Assembly (NCBI GenBank): GCA_023362775.1
Contig: JALMGJ010000003.1
Span: 51,202,416 to 51,266,415, forward strand
Reading direction: 5' to 3'
Source: Charina bottae
Taxonomy: Eukaryota > Chordata > Lepidosauria > Squamata > Charinaidae
Length of the DNA: 64,000 bases
Below, one piece after another: positions 23,745 through 34,696 of the stretch; positions within the stretch are counted from its first letter, which is position 1; every line of letters begins with the position of its first letter. Position numbers and translations under genes: made by a program. The notes beneath the pieces were generated by a model. It had not been told where the DNA came from. It ran no database searches and was given only the letters and a program-made list of their open reading frames with translations.

Positions 23745-23945
23745 CATGTGTGTGCGTATGTATATCTGTGTGTGTGTGTGCGCACACATATATACACACT
23801 CATGCACATGCACACACAATAAGCAGCTGCCTGAAATGTGCACTGATGTTTATGGGGGATAAAGTTCCTTTATTACAAACAGACAGTATGGTAGTGTACT
23901 CTCTCTCCCCCCCACCCCCACCCCCACCCTCTCTCTCTCTCTCTG
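23745..23945. repeat. (TG)n/(CA)n and CT/C-rich low complexity
   Basis: TG and CA runs at 23745-23818, then 'cccccccaccccc' and (CT)n near 23905-23943. Confidence 0.85.
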
Positions 23946-25009
23946 TATATCCCCATTATGAGCTTTTAATTTAGGCCAGCAAATGGCTGGAGCTTTATCT
24001 CACTGGGTATAGCTTACATGCTGAGCCCTTCAGCGCTGCTTATATTAGTTTCTTTGACTAGCACAGTAACTGTGTAATTGCTCATAATCTTTTACAGGCC
24101 TGGCAGGCAAGGTCCCCCTCCTCCTCCTTCTTGCTTCTTCTTCCTTTGCACTTCAGCTTCCTTGCACAAACTCCCTTTTTTATTGTTGCAGATGAAGTGG
24201 GGGAGCCTGGGGCTCATGGCGATTTCTCAGTGACATTTGAAGAGCACCACAAAAGCAGCATTTTTCTGCCAGGTGTTACATGGCCGTAGTGGACAGATTG
24301 CCTGAACGTTTCCTTGCCTTTATATATGGGTGCTCAGACATCGCCCCTCTTCAGGAAGATAAAAAAGCTAAATTCCATTGAATGAATTAACATTCTTCCC
24401 AGGCTGATTTCCGGCTGTCTGGCTTTGCATGCCATTGCAATGTCATTACCATATCTCTCCTTGTTTTTTCCAACCATTGCTAATTAATTCCTTTTTCAAA
24501 ATGGTTGTCAAGTTCTACTGTGCTTACAGAAATGACTGAAGACATACAGTATCTATGGGAGAATAGATTTGTCATTTCCATGAAAACTCCAAGTTTGCAT
24601 TTTACACTCTGTACATATTTTTGAAATGTATATTCTCTTAGAATACACAAAATACACATCTATGTTTTCTATCAAAACACACATTGTGAAATAAGACATA
24701 TCTTTCAAGCTTGTCCACAAATTCCAAGGGTGCAAATAGAGCAAGAGCTCTGGGTTAAAAACTTGGGCCCTGAACTTGATAGGGGACTCAGAGGAACAAC
24801 CTCCCACTGCCACGCCCAGCCATAGGTATAGCAATCAGTGGCCCACCAGTTTGTAATTATTGGAAGTTGCTGTGAATTTTTAATGTAACAAAACAAGAAA
24901 TGTTTTAATGCATGGAAGCTGCGTTCACACAAAATGCTTTAACTATTTCATGAATTAATTCAGTTTTATGCTTTACATAATATGTTGCATCATCAACTAA
25001 TCATAAGCT
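23946..25009. other. Intergenic, nothing recognised
   Basis: No coding, RNA or repeat structure that I can support. Confidence 0.5.
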
Positions 25010-25064
25010 GGGTTCATATAATTCATATAAATTATATTTATTATATATTTATATTATATATATA

Positions 25065-25097
<33 letters not shown>

Positions 25098-25270
25098 ATT
25101 ATAATAATATAAATTATATATAAATTATATATATAAATATCATTGGCGAAAGGGAGAAAAGAGCTAAAAGTAAGGCACGTCAGGCAAACCCTCATCATGA
25201 CTGTCTCCCACCCGGAAACCTATATATAAATATATATAAATTATATAAATATAATTCATATAAATATAAT
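25010..25270. repeat. (TA)n-rich satellite
   Basis: TA/ATA/AAT runs at 25010-25140 and 25220-25270, split by about 75 bp of mixed sequence near 25145-25219. Confidence 0.85.
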
Positions 25271-25385
25271 TGGCTATACCCCCCAAAATTCCCTGCACTG
25301 AGTCTAAACACTAACCAGGCTTATTGTAGTCTGAGAATGCATCCGCTAAGTCTAAGTGTTAGGTAGACACAGCTGGAAAGCAGTA

Positions 25386-25614
25386 CAGGTAGTCTTCATT
25401 TAGTGACCATAACTGGGACTGGCAACTTGGTCATTAAGCAAAGTGGTCTCTAAGTGAAACTGCAACTGTGCTTACAATCTTACTTCAGCTTTCCTTTGCT
25501 TCACAGACCTGCGAAGGTCGTAAATGCGAGGATTGGTCTCAAAGTTACTTTTTTATCACTGTCATAACTGCAAACAGTCGCTAAATGAGGCAGTCGCTAA
25601 ATGAGGACTACCTG
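25386..25614. mobile_element. Non-autonomous element with terminal inverted repeats
   Basis: Inverted ends CAGGTAGTCTTCATTTAG / CTAAATGAGGACTACCTG, 229 bp. Internal 'gtcgctaaatgag' and 'ggtcgtaaatgcg' motifs relate it to the longer copy at 31654-32083. No coding sequence. Confidence 0.7.
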
Positions 25615-26464
25615 ATAATATTAACTCTGTTTAATTCATTTTATATGAATTATTTTACATTAAATACAACTTTCAGTTAAATCTGCTTTTATTGTTTGGT
25701 ACTGGTCCTGCATCCTTTGTGGAGTCCAGCTATGCCACCTCCAGCATAATACCTAAGCTTGGCTTCCAGCCTGCAAAAGCTGCATGCCCTGATACTCAAG
25801 AACCCCACGATCAGATTTGATTACTACTTCTCCTTTGTAGCATCTCTAGAGATTGCTTTTAATATTACACTTTCTATCTTCTTGCATGTTTGTTAGCTAG
25901 CTTTATAGCTTTACATAGATTATGTTAAACTATATATGCAAGTTTTAGTAAAATCTTTAGCAAGTGTGGCCAACCTCTTTACTGGGAGACTCACTTTATT
26001 ATGATTATTTTTTTAATATCCCATGGACAATGAGGGACATGGCCATGATATCATAAGATCATGTAGTATCAAGGTCAACATTTTCAATCTGTATCTAGAC
26101 CGCTGGCCTTGGAAGTGAGGCAAGATTCACCTTCAATTCCTTTCTTGGTCTAAAGATACTTCTGGAGAAGTCTTTTTCTCTCATCTCACCTACTTTATGG
26201 ATTGTGGACTATAGTTAAGGTTCATGGAAGCAACCCTAACCCTTGGGAGCAAGAGGCTCATATGTAAGTAAGTACTTACCTGGAAAAACTGCACAGTTTT
26301 GCAACGGTTTAATTAAAATTGCCTTTAACAAAAAAGTTGATATTTTAATAATTGTAACCCAAGGCCTGAGTATGATTTTACTTGGGTTCCCTGCTTTTGT
26401 TCCCTTCCCTTTTCATATACCTCATACCAGTGAGGCACAGATTTTAGTTCTTCAGCATCAAGAA

Positions 26465-26900
26465 TTTATTTATTTATGTAAAAGATTTGTAAGGCCACCC
26501 ATCTTAGAAAACAACTCTCGGCGGCTTACAACAACAATAAAACCAAGAAACAATAAAAACCGTAAAAGCAAAAGCAAACACCAGGTGCCTCAGGCATCCT
26601 CCTTGGATGCCTCCAACAAAACCATCCACAGGCTCCCATCTCACCCTATTCCAGTTCCTGGAATACCCCTGGGAAGGAGGTCCCACGGAGCAGGAGCTTT
26701 TCCAGAAAAGCCCCCCCCCCTTCCTAAGTCCCACTAGATGGCAACGTTTAAGGGGATCTGACTCTATAACCTGGCCCTGTGCCATGTAGAGCTTTAAAGG
26801 TGATTACCAGCACCTTGAATTGTACCCAGAAAGAAACTGAGAGCTAGTGCAGGTCATGCAATAGTGGTGCAATATGGGCAGACCAAGGGGTGCTTAAGAA
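26465..26900 (-). mobile_element. L2/CR1-like LINE fragment
   Basis: Low end has the tail 'ggcggcttacaacaacaata'. Near 26785-26850 the sequence 'gagctttaaaggtgattacc' followed by 'ccttgaattg' equals the region coding for 'KVLVITFKAL' in the copy at 62000. More decayed than the copies at 21551 and 62000. Confidence 0.65.
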
Positions 26901-27060
26901 CACTTCATGTCTCTTGTTAGACAGTGGCTGTAGACACCATATCGTCAGGAGTACACAGACTTGAAATAAAGAAAAACATTATTTCCTATCTTTGTGGACT
27001 CCATGTTGTATTATTACAATATTGCCGGTAATTATAAGTCATAGAATAACCAGGCCCCCA

Positions 27061-27145
27061 TATTTATTTATTTATTTGTTTGTTTGTTTATTCAATTTAT
27101 CCCCCGCCCATCTCCCGAACAAGGGACTCTGGGCGGGTTACAACA
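27061..27145 (-). mobile_element. L2/CR1-like LINE 3' tail
   Basis: (TTTA)n followed by 'ccgcccatctcccgaacaag' and 'ggactctgggcgggttacaa', the reverse complement of the LINE tail at 62990-63060. Confidence 0.75.
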
Positions 27146-29658
27146 AGCAAATAATCTAAAATCTATACAAAATTTCTAAAAACACAACAAACCGAAAAAT
27201 AAATAAAATATATGAATATTTTGCTCAGAATTCCATCAAGAATTGGAATTAATTGGGTTAGGGTTACCTTTAAAATCAGAAGTTTGAAACAATTGCAAAA
27301 ACACAGGCTTGAAACAAGCCAATATTGTGAGGTTGGGAGCTGATCTAAGAACTGATCCAAACATGGCACATAAACAGCCTCTGTCTGTTTTTTGTCATCT
27401 GTAAAATGCTCTATGATGCTTTCCAGGTGTAGAAATGTATAAATGCTTTCAAAAATCAACAAGTCAGAATGCCGTGTTTGCTGCATTTATTGTTTTAAGC
27501 CTATTTTGCTGCAAAGTGGACATGTAAGTCACTTAGAATTGGTTACAACTGAAGCTGAAAAAGAATAAAAACAATCAGATAGGCATAGCTGGAGTTAAGA
27601 TGGGTTGTTTCATATTTTTGGGAAAGCATACATACTTTTGTTATTAAAAATAGCAAAACATTGACCAATCATTATCAGTTTGAAAGTGTTATGCCGTTTT
27701 CTGTCTCCGCAGACAGATCAAATCTTGGTACTCAAACAGCAGCGTATACAGTAGCCCTTCAAACCAAAGAAAATTGCTTTCATGAACTACAACAGTTGAA
27801 AAAACATGGGGGGGGTAGTGTTTATGAAAAGGTCACATGAGGCATTGTTTTAATCCTCCAGGGTGTAAAGCAGTATTAAATCATGTTAGTGAAGCTACAA
27901 GAAACTTGAAATGTCCATCAAGACAGTGTTGTAAAGCATGTATCTGAAACCTGCTGCTATTAAAAAGCATTTCATTTGTTCAAGTCAAGGAACCATTCTC
28001 ATGTCCTGCTTTTGTTCTCTCCAGCTAGCTTAATCAAATATGGAAGCGGCACTGTTGCCACTAAAGGATTGTTTTCCTTTATTGCTCAGGGCAAGATTGA
28101 ATCATTGTGCTTCAATCATGATCTCTGGAGGAATGTAATTATCTGAGGCCCAGACTCTGCAGGCAATGTATTTATTTTGTCCCAACACTTGGTCCGCCCA
28201 AATTAACCCCACCCAGAATATGGTGTGTGCCTCAGTAATGAACCCCGTTCTATGCTCTCAGTCATGCTGCAGTGAAGCATGTCTAACTGCTTCCCCCGTG
28301 ACTTTTGGAGAGAGGGGTGGGAAAAGAAGAGGCGTGTCTGGAAGTTTCATGCATGGCAAATCCAAGATTGATTTTTGCCCTTCACCTTGTCCTTTAATCC
28401 ATTATTGCCACCTATGTTATTAGCACAGTTCTGTAGCATTTGCATTCTAAAGCCTGGCTCACTCAGATGCAGCTTGGTTGATATTTACTAGGTATACCTA
28501 CAGTATGTTCATCTATGCCCATTTTCACCACAGGTCATTAAGAACATGTTCTTGTTGGGCTCCCCAGCATAGTCTTTTAACTTAGTTCAGTACTGTGCAT
28601 ATTCTTACCCTGAGATTTATGTTCTGCATCCACGAAAGAGGTCTTAAATCAACCAGACCGTTAACATCTCCAGTTCTGGGATCCTTGGAGATAAAATGCT
28701 GGTGTACTAATAGATGATTCATAGCTAGTCTTAAACAGAAAATAGCCTCATTTGTGCGGCATTGTCCTCCATGGAAGGGCTGTGTGTGTGGTTATGAGTC
28801 CTTTATCCATCATCAGGTTGTACACAGATTATACCAAGCTGGAGTTTAGAGTCTTTGAAGTTTACATTGGCAACAACTAAACAGAATTCACTGAAAGAAA
28901 ATAAAATACTGTTTAGCTTTCTTGTGTCTGTTGCTATTTTTTTTTCACTATTTGCTCTGTGAGTTAGAAAAATGCTATTTAAAGAAAACCTGTCTAGTAT
29001 GTAATAAAAAGATAAGTATGCAAACTCATTTTTTAATGATTTTCATGATTGATTCTCTGTTGAATTCATGGACCTCAAAGCTGGATGCCTGAGATGGAAT
29101 TCTCATAGGTTCTCTATGGAAGACCTTTTTTCCACCCACCAGCTTTCATTTAGGTATGCATCGTGCTAAGTGTGCTGCATTATATCCTGTTGTTATATTG
29201 AGTTTCAGCCTTGGAGCTTCATGGAATGATCTATAGCAGAGCGGATATGAAACATGAATGGTAGCTAGTGGGGCCTGAAATTAGAACCACTCCCATACAG
29301 AAAGGCATTATCCCATTTCAGATCACTCTCTGAGCAACCTTTGAGGCTGTTCTAATTCAAACTGGATTCCATTCATCATCATACTTGCCTGTCAATAAAT
29401 GCTTAGATTAATTTTGTTCAACACTTGAATTGATCAACCAGCCCTACTCTACCTATCCCCGTCCTATGAAAGCAAAAGTTCTTTTATCTCTGCATTAGGA
29501 GAGGAACCATACAGTGATGGAAACAGCTAATAGGCAGATACTTGTCTGGCCTTAATCTGAAATAACTTGCTAGAACCCCAAGAAGCACCATTTCTGACCA
29601 CCATGAGGTTTCTCTCTTAAGAGAAATTGACAAACCCATCACCCAGCAGGAAATGACA
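27146..29658. other. Intergenic, nothing recognised
   Basis: About 2.5 kb without exon, RNA gene or repeat ends that I can support. Short open stretches look random. Confidence 0.5.
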
Positions 29659-29666
29659 TTCTAGAT

Positions 29667-29800
29667 CAGTGCTTCTCAACCTCAGCAACTTTAAGACGTG
29701 TGGACTTCAACTCCCAGAAATCTCCAGCCAGTATGCTGGCTGGAGATTTCTGGGAGTTGAAGTCCACACGTCTTAAAGTTGCTGAGGTTGAGAAGCACTC
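29667..29800. mobile_element. Palindromic hAT-type MITE, family 2
   Basis: 134 bp from CAGTGCTTCTC to GAGAAGCACTC. The two arms of about 65 bp are perfect inverted copies apart from the outermost base and one base at the centre. Perfect 8-bp target duplication TTCTAGAT at 29659-29666 and 29801-29808. No coding sequence. A transcript would fold into a single long hairpin. Confidence 0.92.
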
Positions 29801-29808
29801 TTCTAGAT

Positions 29809-31143
29809 CATGCTCAGAAGGATCACTTTTAGGTCAGATGCTGATAGCTAGCTGTCCATCTGTAAAACCTCCCTTTGAAGTTGTCCCTTCCACTGGATAA
29901 AGATTTTTGTAGAGTGGGAAATCTAAAAGGAAAGTATGAATTATGCAAGAGGTTCATTTAGAAATCTTAAATACCTTCATTTAGAGGTATATAACACATT
30001 ACTAATAGCTTCTTTTCCAGCCTACAGGCCATACTCACAAAGAGCACAAGTTGTTTACCCTACAGAAATCACTGAGGCATACCAGACATAAATTGTACCC
30101 AGGACTGTTCTTATCCTTATTCTATCTGCCATTCCACCATTAAACAGATTAAATCGAATATCTTCTGTTATTGGATGTTCCAAGTAAAAGGCAGTCAGTT
30201 CACATGGTTTTCCAAAATGCTTTTATTTGATTTAGTTTGTAACAATTTGGATAGATTTATTATGGTTAAAGAAATGCCTAGCTTCCCCCAATATTTCAGA
30301 GCTGGATCTGTGAATTAATAGGTGTGCTTTGATTTGACAGTTGCTTCGAATTCTGACCCATAGATTTGGTTTTTACAACTCCTAGAGTTTCAAAAGTATT
30401 ACACCAAAGTATTATTACTATTGCTGTCGTTTAAAAAGCTAAGGCTACCTAAGTGACAGAATATATAGAGACTATTTATATGCAGAGGTAATTTATCATC
30501 ATAGTTATACCAAGAGGACTGTTTTGTTTTAGAAATTTGTTTATCTGAAGAAAAAAGGCTGTATTGTAAATTATCTGCTCAAAACTTGTAGCTGTAATAG
30601 TGAGCATCAGAAAAATATCCTTATATGATGACGAGAAGAAGAATCTTCATAATTTTGGACCCAATTGTTTCATATTTACTTTGGGAACCAATTTCTCCAG
30701 TAGGCAGATAAAATATTTTTGTTGTCATGGTAGTAAAATAGAAATTCTGGGAAGGAAGCGTGTTCTGTTTTGCATCATATGCTAGGTATCCACATGAAGA
30801 GGAATTATCTGAATAGTCCTAACATGTCAGTAAGTAATATTACAGGACCAGCAATATTGCAAGTTCTTTTCCTTTAAATTTTTTGCTGAGCAAAAATATC
30901 TTCCTTACGATGGACTTCTGCATTCAACAAAAATAATTACTATAGTTGCCATTCTTATGAAACTAAGCCCTTTGCTAGTAGCCCTTTACATTTCTTTTTC
31001 TTAATATTCTTGCTACTAGGAATTTCCACTGTCCTAAATGTGAGGAAGTATTTATGGCCCATTTGTTTTGACTCCATTTGCATCAGAACTGCCAACATTT
31101 TCCTGCCTGGCAGCACAACCCATTAATCCACTCACAGCAACTA
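29809..31143 (-). other. C8B 3'UTR and downstream flank
   Basis: AT-rich flank beyond the C8B stop; the 3'UTR lies in the upper part. No gene or clear repeat seen. Confidence 0.5.
30222..30227 (-). terminator. C8B: Candidate C8B polyadenylation signal
   Basis: TTTATT on the plus strand is AATAAA on the minus strand, about 920 bp after the C8B stop. Supported by the hexamer only. Confidence 0.2.
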
Positions 31144-31295
31144 TTAACATGTCTCTGTCTGGATATTCCTGCCTGGACATGTTGTTCCACCATTTTCAGG
31201 AGCTGGGTTTGCACACTGTCTTGTGCGGCTTCTAGATCCAGCTTGACAAGCTGCCCATGGAGTCCAGCAACTCCAGCTACCATGGACTGGATAGC
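31144..31295 (-). CDS. C8B: Complement C8 beta, terminal exon with TSP1 module
   Basis: Minus-strand acceptor ttgcgttacag, stop TAA (31146-31144). The first two bases complete a GGC codon with the exon at 33420-33642, then '[19 protein letters not shown]', an Arg/Ser/Thr stretch to 'RQC', 'ANPAPENGG', '[13 protein letters not shown]' and stop. This is the C-terminal TSP1 module of C8 beta, ending on its last cysteine as in mammals. All expected cysteines are present. The shorter open frame on the same strand in another frame is a shadow. Confidence 0.95.
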
Positions 31296-31653
31296 CTGTA
31301 ACGCAATACATCATTATTAGAAACTTTCAGATAAAGCTAGTTACAGATCTGTTCAAGATTTAGAATAAAGCAAAGAAATCAAATCTATTCCTGTTTATGG
31401 ATGAGGCTGGACACTACTGGCAATTATTACATAGGTAAGAACACCAGAAGCATTATATTGCATTGCTGTATTATATTGCATTGCTGTATACTTGCTGCAT
31501 TGCATTGCTGTATACTTGTATATTTCTGGAGTTGCTGAAGCTGCCACTTACTAAGTTCTGAAAAGCTGGACAATCCTTGATCTAAAAGGAACTTGTTCAA
31601 AAAAAGAACTAATACTATGATATGATAATCAAGACCAAGGGTCTTTTGGTGTA

Positions 31654-32083
31654 CAGGTACTCCTCACTTAATGACCACAATTGAGACCAGCATTTTGGTT
31701 GCTAAGCGAAGCAAATGTTAATCATTAAAAATCATTAAAAGTCATTAAGCAAATCTGACCCAATTTTACGACCTTTTTTGCAGTGGTCATTAAGTGGATT
31801 ACCACTTAAGTGAACCATGTGGTTGTTAAGTGAATCACTTGGTTCCCCATTGATTTTGCTTGTCAGAAGCCATCTGGAAAGGTCAAAAATGGCGATCACA
31901 TGACCATGTGACGCTGCAATGGTCATAAATGCGAACCTGTTGCCAAGCGCCCAAATTGTGATCATGTGACCATGGGGACGCTGCGATAGCTGTTAGTGTG
32001 AGGACCGGTTATATGTTATTTTTTTCAGCACCGTCGTAAGTCCGAACCATCACTAAACGAATGGTTGTTAAGTGAGGACTACC
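31654..32083. mobile_element. Non-autonomous element with terminal inverted repeats, long copy
   Basis: Ends CAGGTACTCCTCACTTAATG and GTTAAGTGAGGACTACC, 430 bp. Made largely of short variants of 'gtcattaagtg', 'ggttgttaagtga' and 'gatcacatgaccatgtgac'. Same family as 25386-25614. The 5' ends of both copies follow 'gta'. A family common in squamate introns; superfamily not decided. Confidence 0.7.
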
Positions 32084-32142
32084 AGGAGTGTTAGGTATGT
32101 TCGCCGCCTTGAGTTATTTATAAAAATAATAAAGGCGGGATA
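32084..32142 (+). mobile_element. MIR-like SINE 3' tail
   Basis: 'gttcgccgccttgagttatt' and 'aataataaaggcgggata' equal the tail of the SINE at 23300-23725. The tail is interrupted by the insertion at 32143 and resumes at 32224. Confidence 0.75.
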
Positions 32143-32223
32143 TGATTCGCCAGATGCTGGCGAAACGTTAGGAACCACAACTTCCAGAACACGGCCACAC
32201 AGCCCAGAAGACCCACAACAGCC
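32143..32223 (+). mobile_element. Penelope-like 3'-end piece with hammerhead-like motif
   Basis: An 81-bp insertion with a perfect 12-bp target duplication AAAGGCGGGATA at 32131-32142 and 32224-32235. It begins 'tgattcgccagatgctggcg' and continues 'aaacgttagg'. CGCCAG/CTGGCG can form hammerhead stem II, followed by GAAAC and GTT. The first half of the catalytic core is cut by the insertion end. Confidence 0.6.
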
Positions 32224-32232
32224 AAAGGCGGG

Positions 32233-32235
<3 letters not shown>

Positions 32236-32269
<34 letters not shown>

Positions 32270-32316
32270 AAATAAATAAATAAATAAATAAGTAAGTAAG
32301 TAAGTAAGTAAGTAAA

Positions 32317-32357
<41 letters not shown>
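32236..32357. repeat. (TTAG)n (TAAA)n (GTAA)n microsatellite
   Basis: Three tetranucleotide blocks in a row, TTAG, AAAT and AAGT types, covering about 120 bp. They extend the tail of the MIR-like SINE. Confidence 0.95.
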
Positions 32358-33419
32358 TGCTGAGGTTGAAAACCACCGCCTTAGAAGTTACAAAAAACAT
32401 TGTTCTGTAACCAAGCATTTTAATGGGGCAGGTGTCCTAAAGTACTATCTGCTGCATTTTTTTCTGTGGAGGCTTTTTCCTGTTGATTATTTGGTTCACG
32501 TGCCACCTTTCAGGTATGCCCTGTTCCAATTTTTCCTCACAACAAAAAACCTGGGAGGCAGGTTGGGCTGAGACTGACTCAGAAGCACAGTGGACCTCGT
32601 TGTCTGCAGCTGGACTAGAGCCTGGGTATTCCTGCTCTTAGTCCAATGCCTTAAGCAATATACCACACTAGCTATACCCTGTTTTGTGTTTGTGCTCTCT
32701 CTATATATATATACATATGCAATTTAGCTTTCTTCTTTGCAACCCAGCTAATGTATACTTTAGCTGAATGTAAGTACTGTACTGAAAGTTCCAAAATGCA
32801 TGCATTACATCCCCAGCAGCAAGAGAATAATATCTCCCCCACCTCTTTTCATGGATTGAAAGAATTGTAGGCAAGCAAATAATTGACAATAGGGGAGCAT
32901 CAGCTTCTGCTATATATCTGTATAACTGGTCTTTGCTGGTACAGTGTGTGTGTGTGTGTGTGTGTGAGGGAGAGGGAGAGATTCCACATCTACAGTATAT
33001 CAAAGAATTATCTGGAGAACTTGAGAATGAAGTGACTGACCAGACCTGACACAATCCCATACAGAGTTAAGTGTACCCAGATCCACTGAAATAAATCAAT
33101 TTAACGACACTTAAATCTGCACAGGGTTAAGCTGCAAGTCTTGGACATTCCCATTAATATTTATTGGGGGCTTTTGTTGGCTCTGCCCTTGCAGTCTCTG
33201 ATATGATTTATGCCACTGCACGTTGGCTACCTCCACAACGTCTTTAGTTAACCCCTCATACTTACTATAACAGCCCGAACTACAAGTCTGATTCCCGGGT
33301 AAGCTCCTTTGGCAGCCTGGCATATAGGGTGATCAGAGGCGTTAAAGGTAGATGCTGTTTAAAACAGAGAGATCTCAGGAGGCATCATTTAACAATCAAT
33401 GTTTTCTCGGAGGTCTTAC

Positions 33420-33642
33420 CTCTCCTTTTTGTCTCTCCACAGTCTCGGCCTAGGAAGCCCTGCTTGCACTCGCAAACACAGGTGGACCCCAGCAATATTG
33501 GTTCACCGTTGTTCTTACATGGACCACAACGGCAGGTATTGAATTCCATTAAATACTGATCTGTAGCCCTTTTCAAGTTCTTCCTCTTGGTCTCAATATT
33601 AGCAAGGTTTGTCCTAGACAATAATTCATGTATGGGCTGCAG
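33420..33642 (-). CDS. C8B: Complement C8 beta, MACPF end and whole EGF-like module
   Basis: Minus-strand acceptor ttcttcctcag, donor AGA G|GTAAGA; 223 bp, phase 0 in and phase 1 out. '[20 protein letters not shown]' is the end of the MACPF domain; '[15 protein letters not shown]' and '[15 protein letters not shown]' give a complete EGF-like module in one exon. Compared with C8A in this window, the intron inside the EGF module is absent. The match to C8 beta (not C8 alpha or C9) rests on 'QYLMEFN.CRCGPC'. Confidence 0.95.
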
Positions 33643-33918
33643 CTGAGGAAGAACAGAAAAAAAGAAAGTTGTTAAGAGACTGTTTTTATATTCCTGGGAT
33701 TTGTAAACCAATAAATTTAAGTGATGCAGGTACAGGATGACTGGAATGGAGAAATACTTCTTTTGACAATCATCTTGATAGATTGTCCAAGGTATTGAAG
33801 GGATCTGAGAAACCATGGGCCACAGACCTTGGCCTGGAAAATACCCTGCTCTAGTGTTTCCCATAGTGCAACGCTGCTAGAACTCCACTGAACCAAAGAT
33901 TATGCTTGAACCAAAGAG

Positions 33919-34675
33919 TGTTAACCCAGGGATGACCCTGAGAGGGGCTCTGCCTCAGCAAAAGCCCCAAAGAATTCTGCATAGCAATATTAGGTGCCAC
34001 CAAGTAATTCTACCTCCCTTTAGAATGCATACCAGCTTGGGGCTCTCCCTATCTGGTCAGCATCTTCTTCCTGACAAGCTAACATGTTTACCCGACTTCC
34101 TTGTAATAAATCCTTTGTTCTATCCTCCCCAAGATGTGAATATCCAAAGACTTGATTTTATGGCTCTGACCTCTGTAATCTAGTATGCTTGTATAACCCA
34201 ATGTCCCTCTAAGTGTTACTATTATCTCTGTAAGATGCAAGTGTTAATCTTTGGGCCTCCGGACAGTGCCCATAGAACAATGGTGTGAATGTTCACAAGA
34301 TTCCATCCCTTGTAACTATGTTGATGACCCACGTCACCCCCTTGACCTGGTGAATCCCAGAATCCTTCAGCCCTGGGCGGGACCCTGGTCCCAAAAACTA
34401 ACCAATCCCAGGGAATGGTCAGAGGACACCTCACCCACATATGAGCATACCATCATCATCCTCACTTCCTGCTTGTATTCTCTGTATAAAAGCTTGTGTC
34501 TCACTGTACTCGGGATGGCTGCTCCACTCAGAGGTCACCTGCACGTGACACCTGTGGGACTGCCATCCAGCAACCTTGCTTGGCGCCAAATAAATTTGCT
34601 GTTGTCCGTTCCCAAAGTCTCTGTTGTGTACTTGGCTTATTCTGGAAGGCACATGGTAAGTTTTGGTGCCTAACA
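33919..34675 (+). repeat. ERV 5' LTR
   Basis: Probable start TGTTA at 33919, end TAACA at 34675, a 5-bp inverted end pair. TATA box TATAAAAG at 34485-34492 and polyadenylation signal AATAAA at 34589-34594. From 34001 it matches the 3' LTR closely. The part 33919-34000 has no partner in the 3' LTR, so this start is less certain. Confidence 0.7.
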
Positions 34676-34678
34676 TTT

Positions 34679-34696
34679 TGGTGTGTTGGCCGGGAA
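34679..34696 (+). promoter_or_regulatory. Candidate ERV primer-binding site
   Basis: TGGTGTGTTGGCCGGGAA starts three bases after the 5' LTR. It begins with TGG, as primer-binding sites do, and is close to the complement of a tRNA-Gly 3' end as I recall it, with about two mismatches. Confidence 0.5.

Larger units (their letters stand above)
31296..33419 (-). other. C8B: Last C8B intron
   Basis: About 2.1 kb between the two terminal C8B exons. It holds a non-autonomous element (31654-32083), a MIR-like tail with an inserted Penelope piece (32084-32235), tetranucleotide runs, and a TG run near 32944-32967. The rest (31296-31653, 32380-33419) shows nothing recognised. Confidence 0.8.

Noticed and set aside
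25145..25219. Mixed-sequence island in the TA satellite as a possible gene piece
   Set aside because: Only about 75 bp, no open frame or family resemblance.
31083..31283. 66-codon minus-strand frame starting MVAGVAG
   Set aside because: It is a shadow in another frame of the terminal C8B exon, whose own frame gives a TSP1 module.
33385..33864. 159-codon minus-strand frame as a single gene
   Set aside because: Only its middle is the C8B exon (33420-33642); the upstream part is intron in the same frame, separated by a good splice acceptor.
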